Notes under the pieces: model-generated
Seen by the model: only the letters and a program-made list of their open reading frames with translations
What the model was told of the DNA's origin: nothing
Database searches by the model: none
DNA from: Streptomyces sp. 1222.5
GTDB lineage: Bacteria > Actinomycetota > Actinomycetes > Streptomycetales > Streptomycetaceae
Assembly: GCF_900105245.1 (NCBI RefSeq)
Contig: NZ_FNSZ01000001.1
Coordinates: 6,756,001-6,820,000, forward strand
DNA: 64,000 nucleotides
Direction: 5' to 3'
In this document: positions 49,351 through 57,914 of the stretch, piece after piece
Numbering within the stretch: the stretch's first letter is position 1
How the letters are laid out: each line of letters starts with the position of its first letter
Translations under genes and position numbers: made by a program

Positions 49351-50580
49351 ATGCATGCCTGGCCCGCTTCCGAGGTCCCCGCCCTGCCTGGTCAGGGCCG
49401 CGACCTGAGGATCCACGACACCGCGACCGGCGGCCTCGTCACCCTCGACCCCGGTCCCGTCGCCCGCATCTACGTGTGCGGCATCACGCCGTACGACGCG
49501 ACCCACATGGGTCATGCGGCGACCTACAACGCGTTCGACCTCGTCCAGCGCGTGTGGCTCGACACCAAGCGGCAGGTCCACTACGTCCAGAACGTGACCG
49601 ACGTCGACGATCCGCTGCTGGAACGCGCGGAGCGGGACGGCGTCGACTGGGTCGCCCTCGCCGAGAAGGAGACGGCCCTCTTCCGCGAGGACATGACCGC
49701 CCTGCGAATGCTCCCGCCCCAGCACTACATAGGCGCCGTCGAGGCGATACCCGGCATCGTCCCGCTGGTGGAGAGGCTGCGCGAACTCGGCGCCGCCTAC
49801 GAGCTGGAGGGCGACGTCTACTTCTCCGTCGAGTCCGACCCGCACTTCGGCCAGGTCTCGAACCTCGACGCGGCCGCCATGCGGCTGCTGTCCGCCGAGC
49901 GCGGCGGCGACCCGGACCGCCCGGGCAAGAAGAACCCCGTCGACCCGATGCTGTGGATGGCGGCCCGCGAGGGCGAGCCCAGCTGGGACGGCGGCTCGCT
50001 CGGCCGGGGCCGGCCCGGCTGGCACATCGAGTGCGTGGCCATCGCCCTCGACCACCTCGGGATGGGCTTCGACGTCCAGGGCGGCGGTTCCGACCTGGCG
50101 TTCCCGCACCACGAGATGGGCGCCTCGCACGCCCAGGTGCTCACCGGCGAGTTCCCGATGGCCAAGGCGTACGTCCACGCCGGCATGGTCGCCCTGGACG
50201 GCGAGAAGATGTCGAAGTCCAAGGGGAACCTGGTCTTCGTCTCCCGGCTGCGCCGCGACGGCGTCGACCCCGCCGCCATCCGTCTGGCGCTGCTCGCCCA
50301 CCACTACCGCGCCGACTGGGAGTGGACCGACCAGGTGCTGCGGGACGCCGTCGGCCGTCTCGGCCGCTGGCGCGCGGCGGTCTCCCGGCCCGACGGACCG
50401 TCCGCCGACGCCCTCGTGGAGGAGATCCGCGAGGCCCTGGTGAACGACCTGGACGCGCCCGCGGCCCTCGCCGCGGTCGACCGCTGGGCGGCCCGCCAGG
50501 AAGACGAGGGCGGTACCGACATCGGGGCGCCGGGCCTGGTGAGCCGGGCGGTGGACGCACTGCTGGGCGTGGCCCTGTGA
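49351..50580 (+). CDS. mshC: Mycothiol biosynthesis ligase MshC
   Basis: A 409-aa cysteine:GlcN-Ins ligase that joins cysteine to the pseudo-disaccharide in mycothiol synthesis. It resembles cysteinyl-tRNA synthetase: zinc Cys in VCGITPYDATHMGHA (HIGH-type), GWHIECVAIA, and KMSKSKGN. The anticodon-binding domain is absent, which separates it from CysS. ATG 49351 is preferred over ATG 49345: TAGGCT ends 7 nt before it, there is no ribosome site, and a leaderless transcript would start there. Confidence 0.93.
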   Translation: MHAWPASEVPALPGQGRDLRIHDTATGGLVTLDPGPVARIYVCGITPYDATHMGHAATYNAFDLVQRVWLDTKRQVHYVQNVTDVDDPLLERAERDGVDWVALAEKETALFREDMTALRMLPPQHYIGAVEAIPGIVPLVERLRELGAAYELEGDVYFSVESDPHFGQVSNLDAAAMRLLSAERGGDPDRPGKKNPVDPMLWMAAREGEPSWDGGSLGRGRPGWHIECVAIALDHLGMGFDVQGGGSDLAFPHHEMGASHAQVLTGEFPMAKAYVHAGMVALDGEKMSKSKGNLVFVSRLRRDGVDPAAIRLALLAHHYRADWEWTDQVLRDAVGRLGRWRAAVSRPDGPSADALVEEIREALVNDLDAPAALAAVDRWAARQEDEGGTDIGAPGLVSRAVDALLGVAL

Positions 50581-50608
50581 CCACCGGCGGCAGCGACCGG
50601 TAGACAGC

Positions 50609-50648
50609 GACGAGGGGGCGGTTCCCGGCCGGGAACCGCCCCCTCGTC
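50609..50648. terminator. Bidirectional terminator between mshC and parJ
   Basis: GACGAGGGGGCGGTTCCC-GGCC-GGGAACCGCCCCCTCGTC is a perfect 40-nt palindrome (18-bp stem) between convergent genes. Confidence 0.9.
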
Positions 50649-50655
50649 CATGTCC

Positions 50656-51663
50656 TCAGTCCTCCGGGCCGTCCTCGTCCTCGCCCTTCGGGCCGCTCCC
50701 GGCCGCACCGCCGGAACCGCCGGAGGTGTCCGGCTTCGGCGGGCGGGGCCTGCCGCCCGGGTTGTCCCGCAGGTACGAGCCGCCCTCGCCGCCCTCCGCC
50801 GTCGCGTGGCCGCCCGGCGGACCGGCGTCCCGGCGCCGCAGGTACCGCTCGAACTCGCGGGCGATCGCCTCGCCCGACGCCTCCGGCAGCTCGGCCGTGT
50901 CCCGGGCCTCCTCCAGCGTCTGCACGTACTCGGCGACCTCGCTGTCCTCGGCGGCCAGCTGGTCCACGCCCACCTGCCAGGCGCGCGCGTCCTCGGGCAG
51001 CTCGCCCTGCGGGATGCGCAGGTCCAGCAGGTCCTCCAGACGGTTGAGCAGTGCCAGGGTGGCCTTCGGGTTCGGCGGCTGGGAGACGTAGTGCGGGACG
51101 GCCGCCCACAGCGACACCGCCGGCACCCCGGCGTGCGCGCACGCCTCCTGGAGGACGCCGACGATGCCCGTCGGGCCTTCGTACTTGGTCTCCTCCAGGT
51201 CCATCCGGCGGGCCAGGTCCGCATCGGACGTGACCCCGCTGACCGGCACCGGACGCGTGTGCGGGGTGTCCCCGAGCAGAGCGCCCAGGACGACCACCAG
51301 TTCCACGCCCAGCTCGTGCGCGAAGCCGAGGAGCTCGTTGCAGAACGAGCGCCAGCGCATGGACGGCTCGATGCCGCGGACCAGCACCAGATCGCGCGGC
51401 TTGTCGCCGCCGACACGGACCACCGACAGCCTCGTCGTGGGCCAGGTGATCTTGCGCACACCGTCTTCCATGAACACCGTGGGGCGGTTCACCTGGAAGT
51501 CGTAGTAGTCCTCGGCGTCCAGGGCCGCGAACACCTCGCCCTTCCACTCGCGTTCCAGATGCGCGACCGCCGTGGAGGCGGCGTCGCCGGCATCGTTCCA
51601 GCCCTCGAACGCGGCCACCATGACTGGGTCGATCAGCTCGGGAACCCCCTCCAGCTCGATCAC
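50656..51663 (-). CDS. parJ: PAC2-family protein, ParJ homologue
   Basis: A 335-aa PAC2 (proteasome assembly chaperone 2-like) protein. It has VMVAAFEGWNDAGDAASTAV, LGALLGDTPHTRPVPVSG and a central coiled segment, and an acidic, Gly/Pro-rich C-terminal tail (GEDEDGPED). Its placement beside mshC matches SCO1662 (ParJ), described as a ParA partner in Streptomyces chromosome segregation during sporulation. ATG 51663 starts the conserved MIELEGVPEL. Confidence 0.82.
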   Translation of the reverse strand: MIELEGVPELIDPVMVAAFEGWNDAGDAASTAVAHLEREWKGEVFAALDAEDYYDFQVNRPTVFMEDGVRKITWPTTRLSVVRVGGDKPRDLVLVRGIEPSMRWRSFCNELLGFAHELGVELVVVLGALLGDTPHTRPVPVSGVTSDADLARRMDLEETKYEGPTGIVGVLQEACAHAGVPAVSLWAAVPHYVSQPPNPKATLALLNRLEDLLDLRIPQGELPEDARAWQVGVDQLAAEDSEVAEYVQTLEEARDTAELPEASGEAIAREFERYLRRRDAGPPGGHATAEGGEGGSYLRDNPGGRPRPPKPDTSGGSGGAAGSGPKGEDEDGPED

Positions 51664-51848
51664 CCAGTGCCTCCTTCCGACGTGCCCTCGCTTGACCCAC
51701 CAACCTTACGGCGTCCGGCGGGGGCGTCCGCAGCCCCCTTGTGCGGGGCGGTGCACGGATCACTGCCCCGATCCCCACCCCGGAACACCCCCGGTCGGCG
51801 CGGAGCCCGCGCGGCTCGTCACCGGGATTCCCCGGGGTGACGCGCGAA

Positions 51849-51878
51849 CGCGGCGCCGCCCCGGTGGGTGGCGCCGCG
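51849..51878. terminator. Stem-loop downstream of phospholipase gene
   Basis: CGCGGCGCC and GGCGCCGCG arms (9 bp, 12-nt loop) lie 15 nt past the stop of the minus-strand phospholipase gene. Confidence 0.6.
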
Positions 51879-51893
51879 CCGTGCCGGGTTCCG

Positions 51894-52346
51894 TCAGCCG
51901 AACGCCTTGACGGCCTGGTAGTACGTCCACGCCGTGCCGTTGCAGGTGGTCTTCGTGGCGCCGGAGTAGCCGTTGCACACCCGCTTGAGGTCCTCGTACA
52001 GGGCGCTGTCCAGGCGCGCCTTGTTGGCGCTGAAGGTGCCGGCCGCCTTGTAGTTGCGGTAGCCGAAGTCGTGGCGGGCGCAGGAGAGCGAGAAGGGGAA
52101 GCCGAAGGGGTTGTCCGGGGAGGAGCTGCAGTAGTCGGTGGACCAGTCGAACTGGTAGGCGGCCCAGGCCGACTGGTTCGCCCGGGCCGCGGCCCACGTG
52201 TTGTAGCTGGACGCGCTGGTCTGCGTCCAGGCGGCGAGCACCTGGGGCTTGTCGGCGGGAGCCGCGGTGGCCGAGCCGGCGGTCGCGGTGACGGTGAGCA
52301 GGGCCATGGCCGAGGCGGCGAGGCCGGTGGCGAGTCTGCGGTGCAT
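51894..52346 (-). CDS. Secreted phospholipase A2
   Basis: A 150-aa precursor. The signal peptide (MHRRLATGLAASAMALL...) is cleaved near ATAA|PADK. The mature enzyme has the prokaryotic PLA2 motif SCARHDFGYRN with the catalytic His-Asp pair. Four cysteines (DYCSS, LSCAR, RVCNG, TTCNG) would form two disulfides as in the S. violaceoruber enzyme. It hydrolyses the sn-2 ester of phospholipids outside the cell. ATG 52346 has GGAGGTG. Confidence 0.92.
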   Translation of the reverse strand: MHRRLATGLAASAMALLTVTATAGSATAAPADKPQVLAAWTQTSASSYNTWAAARANQSAWAAYQFDWSTDYCSSSPDNPFGFPFSLSCARHDFGYRNYKAAGTFSANKARLDSALYEDLKRVCNGYSGATKTTCNGTAWTYYQAVKAFG

Positions 52347-52490
52347 CCCACACCTCCATGAGACCTGCGACCCGGCCATCGGACCGCAGGTGCATGACAA
52401 TGAAGGCGGGGGCTGTAGGTCCCCTTTAACGGGCTGAGGCCGCTCTCGACGGGGCGAGACGGGGACGGCGGCCGCCGCCCCCCGTACGCC

Positions 52491-53099
52491 TCACCGTCCT
52501 GTCAGCTCCAACTCCAGCAGCCACTCCACGACTTCGGTGTGGTGCCGGGCCTGCCGCGGATCCACGCCCCACACGTACAGCCCGTGCCCGGCGACCACCA
52601 CGGCGGGCATGCGGGGGTCCCGGGCCGCCTCCAGCCGGTCGCCCAGCTCCCTCATGTCCTGGCTGTTGGCGATGACCGGCAGCGTCACCGCGACCCCGTG
52701 CGCGGGCTGCCCGATCCCCTTGAGCATCTCCAGGTCCCGCAGGACGATCCCGCCGGGCCTCCGGCGGCCCATCGCCACCGACGCCACCGTATGAACGTGC
52801 ACCACCGCACCCGCGCCGGTCGACGCGGCCACCCGCGCGTGCAGTGCGGCCTCCGCCGACGGCCGGCCCCCCTGCACGGCCGCGCCCCGCTCGTCCACCA
52901 GCACCACGTCGGCGGAGGTCAGCTCCCCCTTGTCGCGGCCGCTCGCGGTCACCGCGAGCCGCAGCGGATCACGGGAGAGCACCACGGACAGGTTCCCCGA
53001 CGTCCCCCGCATCCAACCGAACGAGGCGAAACGGGCGGACTCGGCGGCCAGCACCGCCCCCGCTCGAGCCAGGTCCCGCGCACCGCCGCCCGCGCTCAC
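52491..53099 (-). CDS. mtnB: Methylthioribulose-1-phosphate dehydratase
   Basis: A 202-aa class II aldolase-fold Zn enzyme of the methionine salvage pathway. GNLSVVLSRDPL, SAEAALHARV (catalytic Glu), VVHVHTVAS (Zn HxH) and AGHGLYVWG (third Zn His) are all present. The GTG start at 53099 overlaps the mtnC stop (GTGA), so it is the third gene of an mtnD-mtnC-mtnB operon. Confidence 0.9.
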   Translation of the reverse strand: MSAGGGARDLARAGAVLAAESARFASFGWMRGTSGNLSVVLSRDPLRLAVTASGRDKGELTSADVVLVDERGAAVQGGRPSAEAALHARVAASTGAGAVVHVHTVASVAMGRRRPGGIVLRDLEMLKGIGQPAHGVAVTLPVIANSQDMRELGDRLEAARDPRMPAVVVAGHGLYVWGVDPRQARHHTEVVEWLLELELTGR

Positions 53100-53815
53100 C
53101 CGCCACTCCGCACCACGGTGATCCCGTCGAACGTCCCCGCCTCCGCGTGGTCGCCGACACCCCGCGCGAAGTACGGCTCCCCGGGCCGCCGGACCCCCAC
53201 GGTCCGCCACCCCGCCGCCCGCGCCGCGTCCAGCTCGCCCGCACGGTCCGAGAGGAACAGCAGCCGGCGCGGCGCGACACCCGTCGCCGACGCGATACGG
53301 CGGTACGACCCCGGCTCCTGCTTCGGTCCCGCGTTCTCGGTGTCGTACAGACCGGAGAGCAGCGGCAGCAGATCACCGCCCGGTGCCGAGGAGAACCAGG
53401 CCCGCTGCGCCACCACCGACCCGGACGAGTAGACGTACAGCCGGATTCCCGCCGCGTGCCAGTCGCGCAGCGCCGGGACCACGTCGTCGTAGAAGTGCGG
53501 GACCAGATCGCCCCGGGCGAACCCCTCGCGCCAGACGAGCCCCTGAAGGGTCTTCAGGGCGGTCTCCTTGCGGTCCTCGTCCAGCCAGGCGTTCAGCGTC
53601 TTCTCCACCCGGACCGCGTCGGCGTCCGGTTCCCCCGTCACCTCCCGCACCCGCGCCACCGCCCGCGCCACTTCGGGCTCCCCGGCCCGCTCGGTGAGCA
53701 GCGCGGTGAACCGGGCGCGCGAGTACGGGTACAACACGTCCACGACGAACCGCGTGGCGCTCGTCGTGCCCTCGACGTCGAGCACCACGGCGTCCGCCCC
53801 CAGGCGCAGGCTCAC
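53096..53815 (-). CDS. mtnC: Acireductone synthase (enolase-phosphatase E1)
   Basis: A 239-aa HAD-type enzyme that converts diketomethylthiopentyl phosphate to acireductone. The modified HAD motif I LDVEGTTSA carries Glu in place of the second Asp, as in E1 enzymes. YSSGSVVAQ (motif II) and FLSDRAGELDAARAAG (motifs III/IV) follow. GTG 53815 overlaps the mtnD stop and its own stop overlaps the mtnB start. Confidence 0.91.
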   Translation of the reverse strand: MSLRLGADAVVLDVEGTTSATRFVVDVLYPYSRARFTALLTERAGEPEVARAVARVREVTGEPDADAVRVEKTLNAWLDEDRKETALKTLQGLVWREGFARGDLVPHFYDDVVPALRDWHAAGIRLYVYSSGSVVAQRAWFSSAPGGDLLPLLSGLYDTENAGPKQEPGSYRRIASATGVAPRRLLFLSDRAGELDAARAAGWRTVGVRRPGEPYFARGVGDHAEAGTFDGITVVRSGG

Positions 53816-54411
53816 CCGGCGGCCCCGTCCCGCTGGTACCCGGCGGTCAGCGTGTCGTGGTCCGGGAACAGGGAGGCGATGGCGGAGCCGGTGAAGTTGC
53901 CGATCCAGCCGTCCTCCTGGTGGAAGAAGCGGATCGCGGTGAACGACGGCCGCGTGCCCATGTCGAACCAGTGCGTGGTCCCGCGCGGCACGCCGAGCAG
54001 ATCGCCCCGCTCGCACAGGACCGCGTGCACCTCGCCGTCCACGTGCAGGTAGAAGACGCCCGAGCCGGAGACGAAGAAGCGGACCTCGTCATCGTCGTCG
54101 TGCGTGTGCTCCTGGAGGAACTTCTCGCGGGCGGCCTTCGCCCGCACCGGGTACTCCGGGTCGTCGCCGGGGTGCAGGCCGAGCACGTCGACGGTGGTGA
54201 AGCCCTCCTCCGCGCTCAGCCGGTCGATCTCCGGCCCGTACGCGGCGAACACCGCCTCGCCGCCGGCGTCGGCGGGCACGTCCGCGCGGACCGGCCACTG
54301 CTCGTAGCGCACCCCGAGGGGCCCCAGGGCGGCCGCGATCTCGGCGGGGTCCGAGGTGCGGCGGACCACGGTTTTGGGGCCGGACTCGGGCCAGGTCGTC
54401 AACAGGGTCAT
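53812..54411 (-). CDS. mtnD: Acireductone dioxygenase (ARD)
   Basis: A 199-aa cupin dioxygenase acting on acireductone in methionine salvage. The metal-binding HTHDDDDEVRFF (His, His, Glu) and RGTTHWFDMG (fourth His) motifs are intact. Fe gives the ketoacid that is recycled to methionine; Ni gives the off-pathway product. ATG 54411 follows CGGGAG. It is first of mtnD-mtnC-mtnB; mtnA is not in the window. Confidence 0.92.
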   Translation of the reverse strand: MTLLTTWPESGPKTVVRRTSDPAEIAAALGPLGVRYEQWPVRADVPADAGGEAVFAAYGPEIDRLSAEEGFTTVDVLGLHPGDDPEYPVRAKAAREKFLQEHTHDDDDEVRFFVSGSGVFYLHVDGEVHAVLCERGDLLGVPRGTTHWFDMGTRPSFTAIRFFHQEDGWIGNFTGSAIASLFPDHDTLTAGYQRDGAAG

Positions 54412-54522
54412 GGCAGCAACTCCCGCAGCGCTCGGAGGACTTCCGGACACCGAGACAAGCACCCGGGGAGCGGCGGGGGGAAGAGGGCGTGGTCCCGGCG
54501 GGCGGGCGCCGGACACACGGAA

Positions 54523-54551
54523 GGGGCGGCTCCGTCGTCGGGAGCCGCCCC
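54523..54551. terminator. Stem-loop in gap between glpD and mtnD
   Basis: GGGGCGGCTCC and GGAGCCGCCCC form a perfect 11-bp stem with a 7-nt loop. It is the second of two hairpins downstream of glpD. Confidence 0.6.
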
Positions 54552-54592
54552 CTCGCGCCGTTCCGGACCCGGTACGGGGGTCCGGCACGCGA

Positions 54593-54634
54593 TGCCGGCC
54601 GGTCCAGGTCAGGGGAGGAGTGGACCGGCCGGCA
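54593..54634. terminator. Stem-loop directly after glpD
   Basis: TGCCGGCCGGTCCA and TGGACCGGCCGGCA form a perfect 14-bp stem with a 14-nt loop, 7 nt past the glpD stop. It should end the gyl operon transcript. Confidence 0.75.
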
Positions 54635-54641
54635 CCGACAC

Positions 54642-56258
54642 CTACTTCTTGTCGAGCAGGCCCTGCACCTTGTCACGGACCTCGTCCGTGGCCAGGCCGC
54701 GGATCGTCAGGGTCGTACGGCGACGCAGGACGTCGTCCGCCGTCTCGGCCCACTCGTGGTCGCGGGCCCACACGACCTGCGCCCAGATCTCCGGAGCCTC
54801 CGGGTGGACGCGCTCGGCCAGCTCCGGCTGCTCGTTGGCCAGCCGGGCGATGTCGAAGGCCAGGGAACCGTAGTGGGTGGCCAGGTGCTTGGCCGTGTCG
54901 GCGGCCATCCGCGGACCCGGCGCCGGGTGGTCCACCAGCAGACGGTGGGCGACCGCGCGCGGGTTGGCCACACCCGGCAGCGGCAGCCTCTTCGGCAGCG
55001 AGGAGATCGGCTCGAAGTCGTCGCCGAGCGGGTGGCCCGGCAGTTCCTCCAGCTTCTGCATCACCGTGCGGCCGATGTGCCGGAAGGTGGTCCACTTGCC
55101 GCCCGCGACGGACAGCATGCCGCTCCTGCCCTCGGTGACGACCGTCTCGCGCTTGGCCTTGGCCGTGTCGCCGGGGCCGCCCGGCAGCACGCGCAGACCG
55201 GCGAAGGCGTAGGTGATCAGGTCACGCTGGAGCTGCTGGTCCCGGACGGAGAACGCGGCCTCGTCCAGGATCTGGGCTATGTCCTTCTCGGTGACGGACA
55301 CGTCCGCCGGGTCGCCCTCGAACTCCTCGTCGGTCGTGCCGAGCAGCAGCATGTCCTCCCACGGGAGGGCGAAGGTGATGCGGTACTTGTCGATCGGGGT
55401 GGCCAGCGCCGCCTTCCACGGGGAGGTGCGCTTGAGGACCAGGTGCGCGCCCTTGGACAGGCGGATGGACGGCGCCGCGTTCGGGTCCTCCATCCGGCGC
55501 AGGTGGTCGACCCACGGGCCGGTGGCGTTCAGCACCAGACGGGCGTTGACACCGAACTCGTCGCCGGAGGTCCGGTCCTTGAGGTCGGCACCAGTGACCC
55601 GGCCCTTGGTGAAACGCAGCCCGGTGACCTCGGCGTGGTTGAGGACGACCGCGCCCGCCTCGACGGCCGCGCGGACCGTCATCAGCGCCATGCGCGCGTC
55701 GTTCATCTGGTCGTCGCCGTACACGGCCACGGCCTTGAGGTTCTCGGTGCGCAGCTCGGGCACCTCCTGCGCCGCCTTGGCGGGGGAGAGCAGGTGGCCC
55801 ACGCCGTCACCGAAGGCGGAGAGCGCGGAGTAGGCGAAGACGCCCGCGCCGAGCTTCGCCGCGCCGTGCGGACCCCCCTTGTACACGGGGAGGTAGAAGG
55901 TGAGCGGGTTCGCCAGGTGGGGGGCCACCTGACGGGAGACCGCACGGCGCTCGAAGTGGTTCTCCGCCACCAGCTTCACCGCGCCGGTCTGCAGGTAGCG
56001 CAGACCGCCGTGGAGCAGCTTGGAGGAGGCGGAGGAGGTGGCACCGGCGAAGTCGCCGGCGTCGACCAGCGCCACCCTGAGCCCGGACTGCGCGGCGTGC
56101 CAGGCGGTGGAGATGCCCAGGATGCCGCCGCCGATCACAAGAAGGTCGTACGACGCCTTGGAGAGCTGCTCCCTGGTCTCGGCCCGGCTCGGGTTCGAGC
56201 CGGAGGCGGGGTGCGTCCCCAGGGCAGGCACGGACTTCAGGGTGGACTGACTGGTCAT
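54642..56258 (-). CDS. glpD: Glycerol-3-phosphate dehydrogenase (FAD), gylB/glpD
   Basis: A 538-aa membrane-associated flavoenzyme oxidising glycerol-3-phosphate to DHAP. The FAD Rossmann motif is VIGGGILGISTAWHAAQSG, followed by GATSSASSKLLHGGLRYL. VNARLVLNATGPWVD and VAGGKWTTFR complete the GlpD pattern. A C-terminal DAO_C-like domain is present. It is the last gene of glpF-glpK-glpD (47-bp gap from glpK). Confidence 0.95.
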   Translation of the reverse strand: MTSQSTLKSVPALGTHPASGSNPSRAETREQLSKASYDLLVIGGGILGISTAWHAAQSGLRVALVDAGDFAGATSSASSKLLHGGLRYLQTGAVKLVAENHFERRAVSRQVAPHLANPLTFYLPVYKGGPHGAAKLGAGVFAYSALSAFGDGVGHLLSPAKAAQEVPELRTENLKAVAVYGDDQMNDARMALMTVRAAVEAGAVVLNHAEVTGLRFTKGRVTGADLKDRTSGDEFGVNARLVLNATGPWVDHLRRMEDPNAAPSIRLSKGAHLVLKRTSPWKAALATPIDKYRITFALPWEDMLLLGTTDEEFEGDPADVSVTEKDIAQILDEAAFSVRDQQLQRDLITYAFAGLRVLPGGPGDTAKAKRETVVTEGRSGMLSVAGGKWTTFRHIGRTVMQKLEELPGHPLGDDFEPISSLPKRLPLPGVANPRAVAHRLLVDHPAPGPRMAADTAKHLATHYGSLAFDIARLANEQPELAERVHPEAPEIWAQVVWARDHEWAETADDVLRRRTTLTIRGLATDEVRDKVQGLLDKK

Positions 56259-56305
56259 GTCGGGTACTTACTCCTCGTCAGAGCTTTCTGAGCGGTTCGG
56301 GCCGC

Positions 56306-57844
56306 TCAGTCCTCGTCCTCGATCCAGCCCATGGTCCGGTCGACGGCCTTGAGCCAGTTCTTGTACTCACGGTCGCGGATGTCCGCGTCCATCTGGGGGG
56401 TCCATTCGGCGGCCCGGCGCCAGTTGGCGCGCAGTTCGTCGGTGCTGGACCAGAAGCCGACGGCCAGGCCGGCGGCGTAGGCGGCGCCGAGGCAGGTGGT
56501 CTCGGCGACCATCGGGCGCACCACGGGTGCGTCCAGGACGTCGGCGAGGGTCTGCATCAGCAGGTTGTTGGAGGTCATGCCGCCGTCGACCTTCAGGGCC
56601 ACCAGCTCGTCGCCGGAGTCCTTCACCATGGCGTCCGCGATCTCCCGCGTCTGCCAGGCGGTGGCCTCCAGCACGGCACGCGCGAGGTGTGCCTTGGTCA
56701 CGTACCGGGTCAGACCGGCGATCACACCGCGGGCGTCGGAGCGCCAGTGCGGGGCGAACAGACCGGAGAAGGCCGGCACGAAGTAGGCGCCGCCGTTGTC
56801 CTCGACCGAGAGCGCGAGCGTCTCGATCTCGGCGGCGGTGGAGATCAGGCCCATCTGGTCGCGCATCCACTGCACCAGGGAGCCCGTGACGGCGATGGAG
56901 CCCTCCAGGGCGTACACCGTCGGCTGGTCGCCGATCTTGTAACCGACCGTGGTCAGCAGACCGGCGTAGGAGTTGATGATCTTGTCACCGGTGTTCATCA
57001 CCATGAAGGTGCCGGTGCCGTAGGTCGACTTGGTCTCGCCCTCGGAGTAGCAGCACTGGCCGAACAGGGCCGCCTGCTGGTCGCCGAGCGCGGAGGCGAC
57101 CGGGATGCCGCCGAGCAGCTCGCCGAGCTTGCCGCCGGTGACCTCGCCGTAGACCTCGGCCGAGGAGCGGATCTCGGGCAGGATCTGCAGCGGCACGCCG
57201 ATGGACTCGGCGATCTTCGGGTCCCACTGCATGGTGTGCAGGTTCATCAGCAGGGTGCGCGAGGCGTTGGTGACGTCGGTGACGTGCCGGCCGCCGTCGA
57301 CACCGCCGGTCAGGTTCCAGATGACCCAGCTGTCCATGGTGCCGAAGAGGATGTCGCCCGCCTCGGCGCGCTCCTGGAGGCCGTCGACGTGGTCGAGCAG
57401 CCAGCGGGCCTTCGGCCCGGAGAAGTACGAGGCCAGCGGCAGGCCGGTCTCGCGGCGGAAGCGGTCCTGGCCGACGTTGCGGCCCAGCTCCCGGCAGAGG
57501 CCGTCGGTGCGGGTGTCCTGCCAGACGATGGCGTTGTGGACGGGCTCACCGGTGTTCTTGTCCCACAGCACGGTGGTCTCGCGCTGGTTGGTGATGCCGA
57601 TGGCCTTGATGTCGTCGCGGGTGATGCCGGCCTTCTGGATGGCCCCGGCGACGACCTCCTGGACGTTGGTCCAGATCTCGTTGGCGTTGTGCTCGACCCA
57701 TCCCGGCTTCGGGAAGATCTGCTCGTGCTCCTTCTGGTCGACGGAGACGATCCGGCCGTCCTTGTCGAAGACGATGCAGCGCGAGGAGGTCGTGCCCTGG
57801 TCGATGGCCGCGATGAACGGGCCTGCGGTGTGGGCGTCGGTCAC
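56306..57844 (-). CDS. glpK: Glycerol kinase (gylA)
   Basis: A 512-aa FGGY-family kinase producing glycerol-3-phosphate. The N-terminal AAIDQGTTSSRCIVFD, GITNQRETTVLWD, KVDGGMTSNNLLMQ and the conserved IVWQDTRTD are present. GTG 57844 (VTDAHTAG) follows CCAGGAGCAC; upstream in-frame codons are not conserved. The second gene of the glycerol operon. Confidence 0.96.
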   Translation of the reverse strand: MTDAHTAGPFIAAIDQGTTSSRCIVFDKDGRIVSVDQKEHEQIFPKPGWVEHNANEIWTNVQEVVAGAIQKAGITRDDIKAIGITNQRETTVLWDKNTGEPVHNAIVWQDTRTDGLCRELGRNVGQDRFRRETGLPLASYFSGPKARWLLDHVDGLQERAEAGDILFGTMDSWVIWNLTGGVDGGRHVTDVTNASRTLLMNLHTMQWDPKIAESIGVPLQILPEIRSSAEVYGEVTGGKLGELLGGIPVASALGDQQAALFGQCCYSEGETKSTYGTGTFMVMNTGDKIINSYAGLLTTVGYKIGDQPTVYALEGSIAVTGSLVQWMRDQMGLISTAAEIETLALSVEDNGGAYFVPAFSGLFAPHWRSDARGVIAGLTRYVTKAHLARAVLEATAWQTREIADAMVKDSGDELVALKVDGGMTSNNLLMQTLADVLDAPVVRPMVAETTCLGAAYAAGLAVGFWSSTDELRANWRRAAEWTPQMDADIRDREYKNWLKAVDRTMGWIEDED

Positions 57845-57914
57845 TGTGTGCTCCTGGAAGATCCGTGGTGTAGGGGCTGTACGTACGGCGCGTGCCGGGA
57901 AGTCCTGGTGCTTC

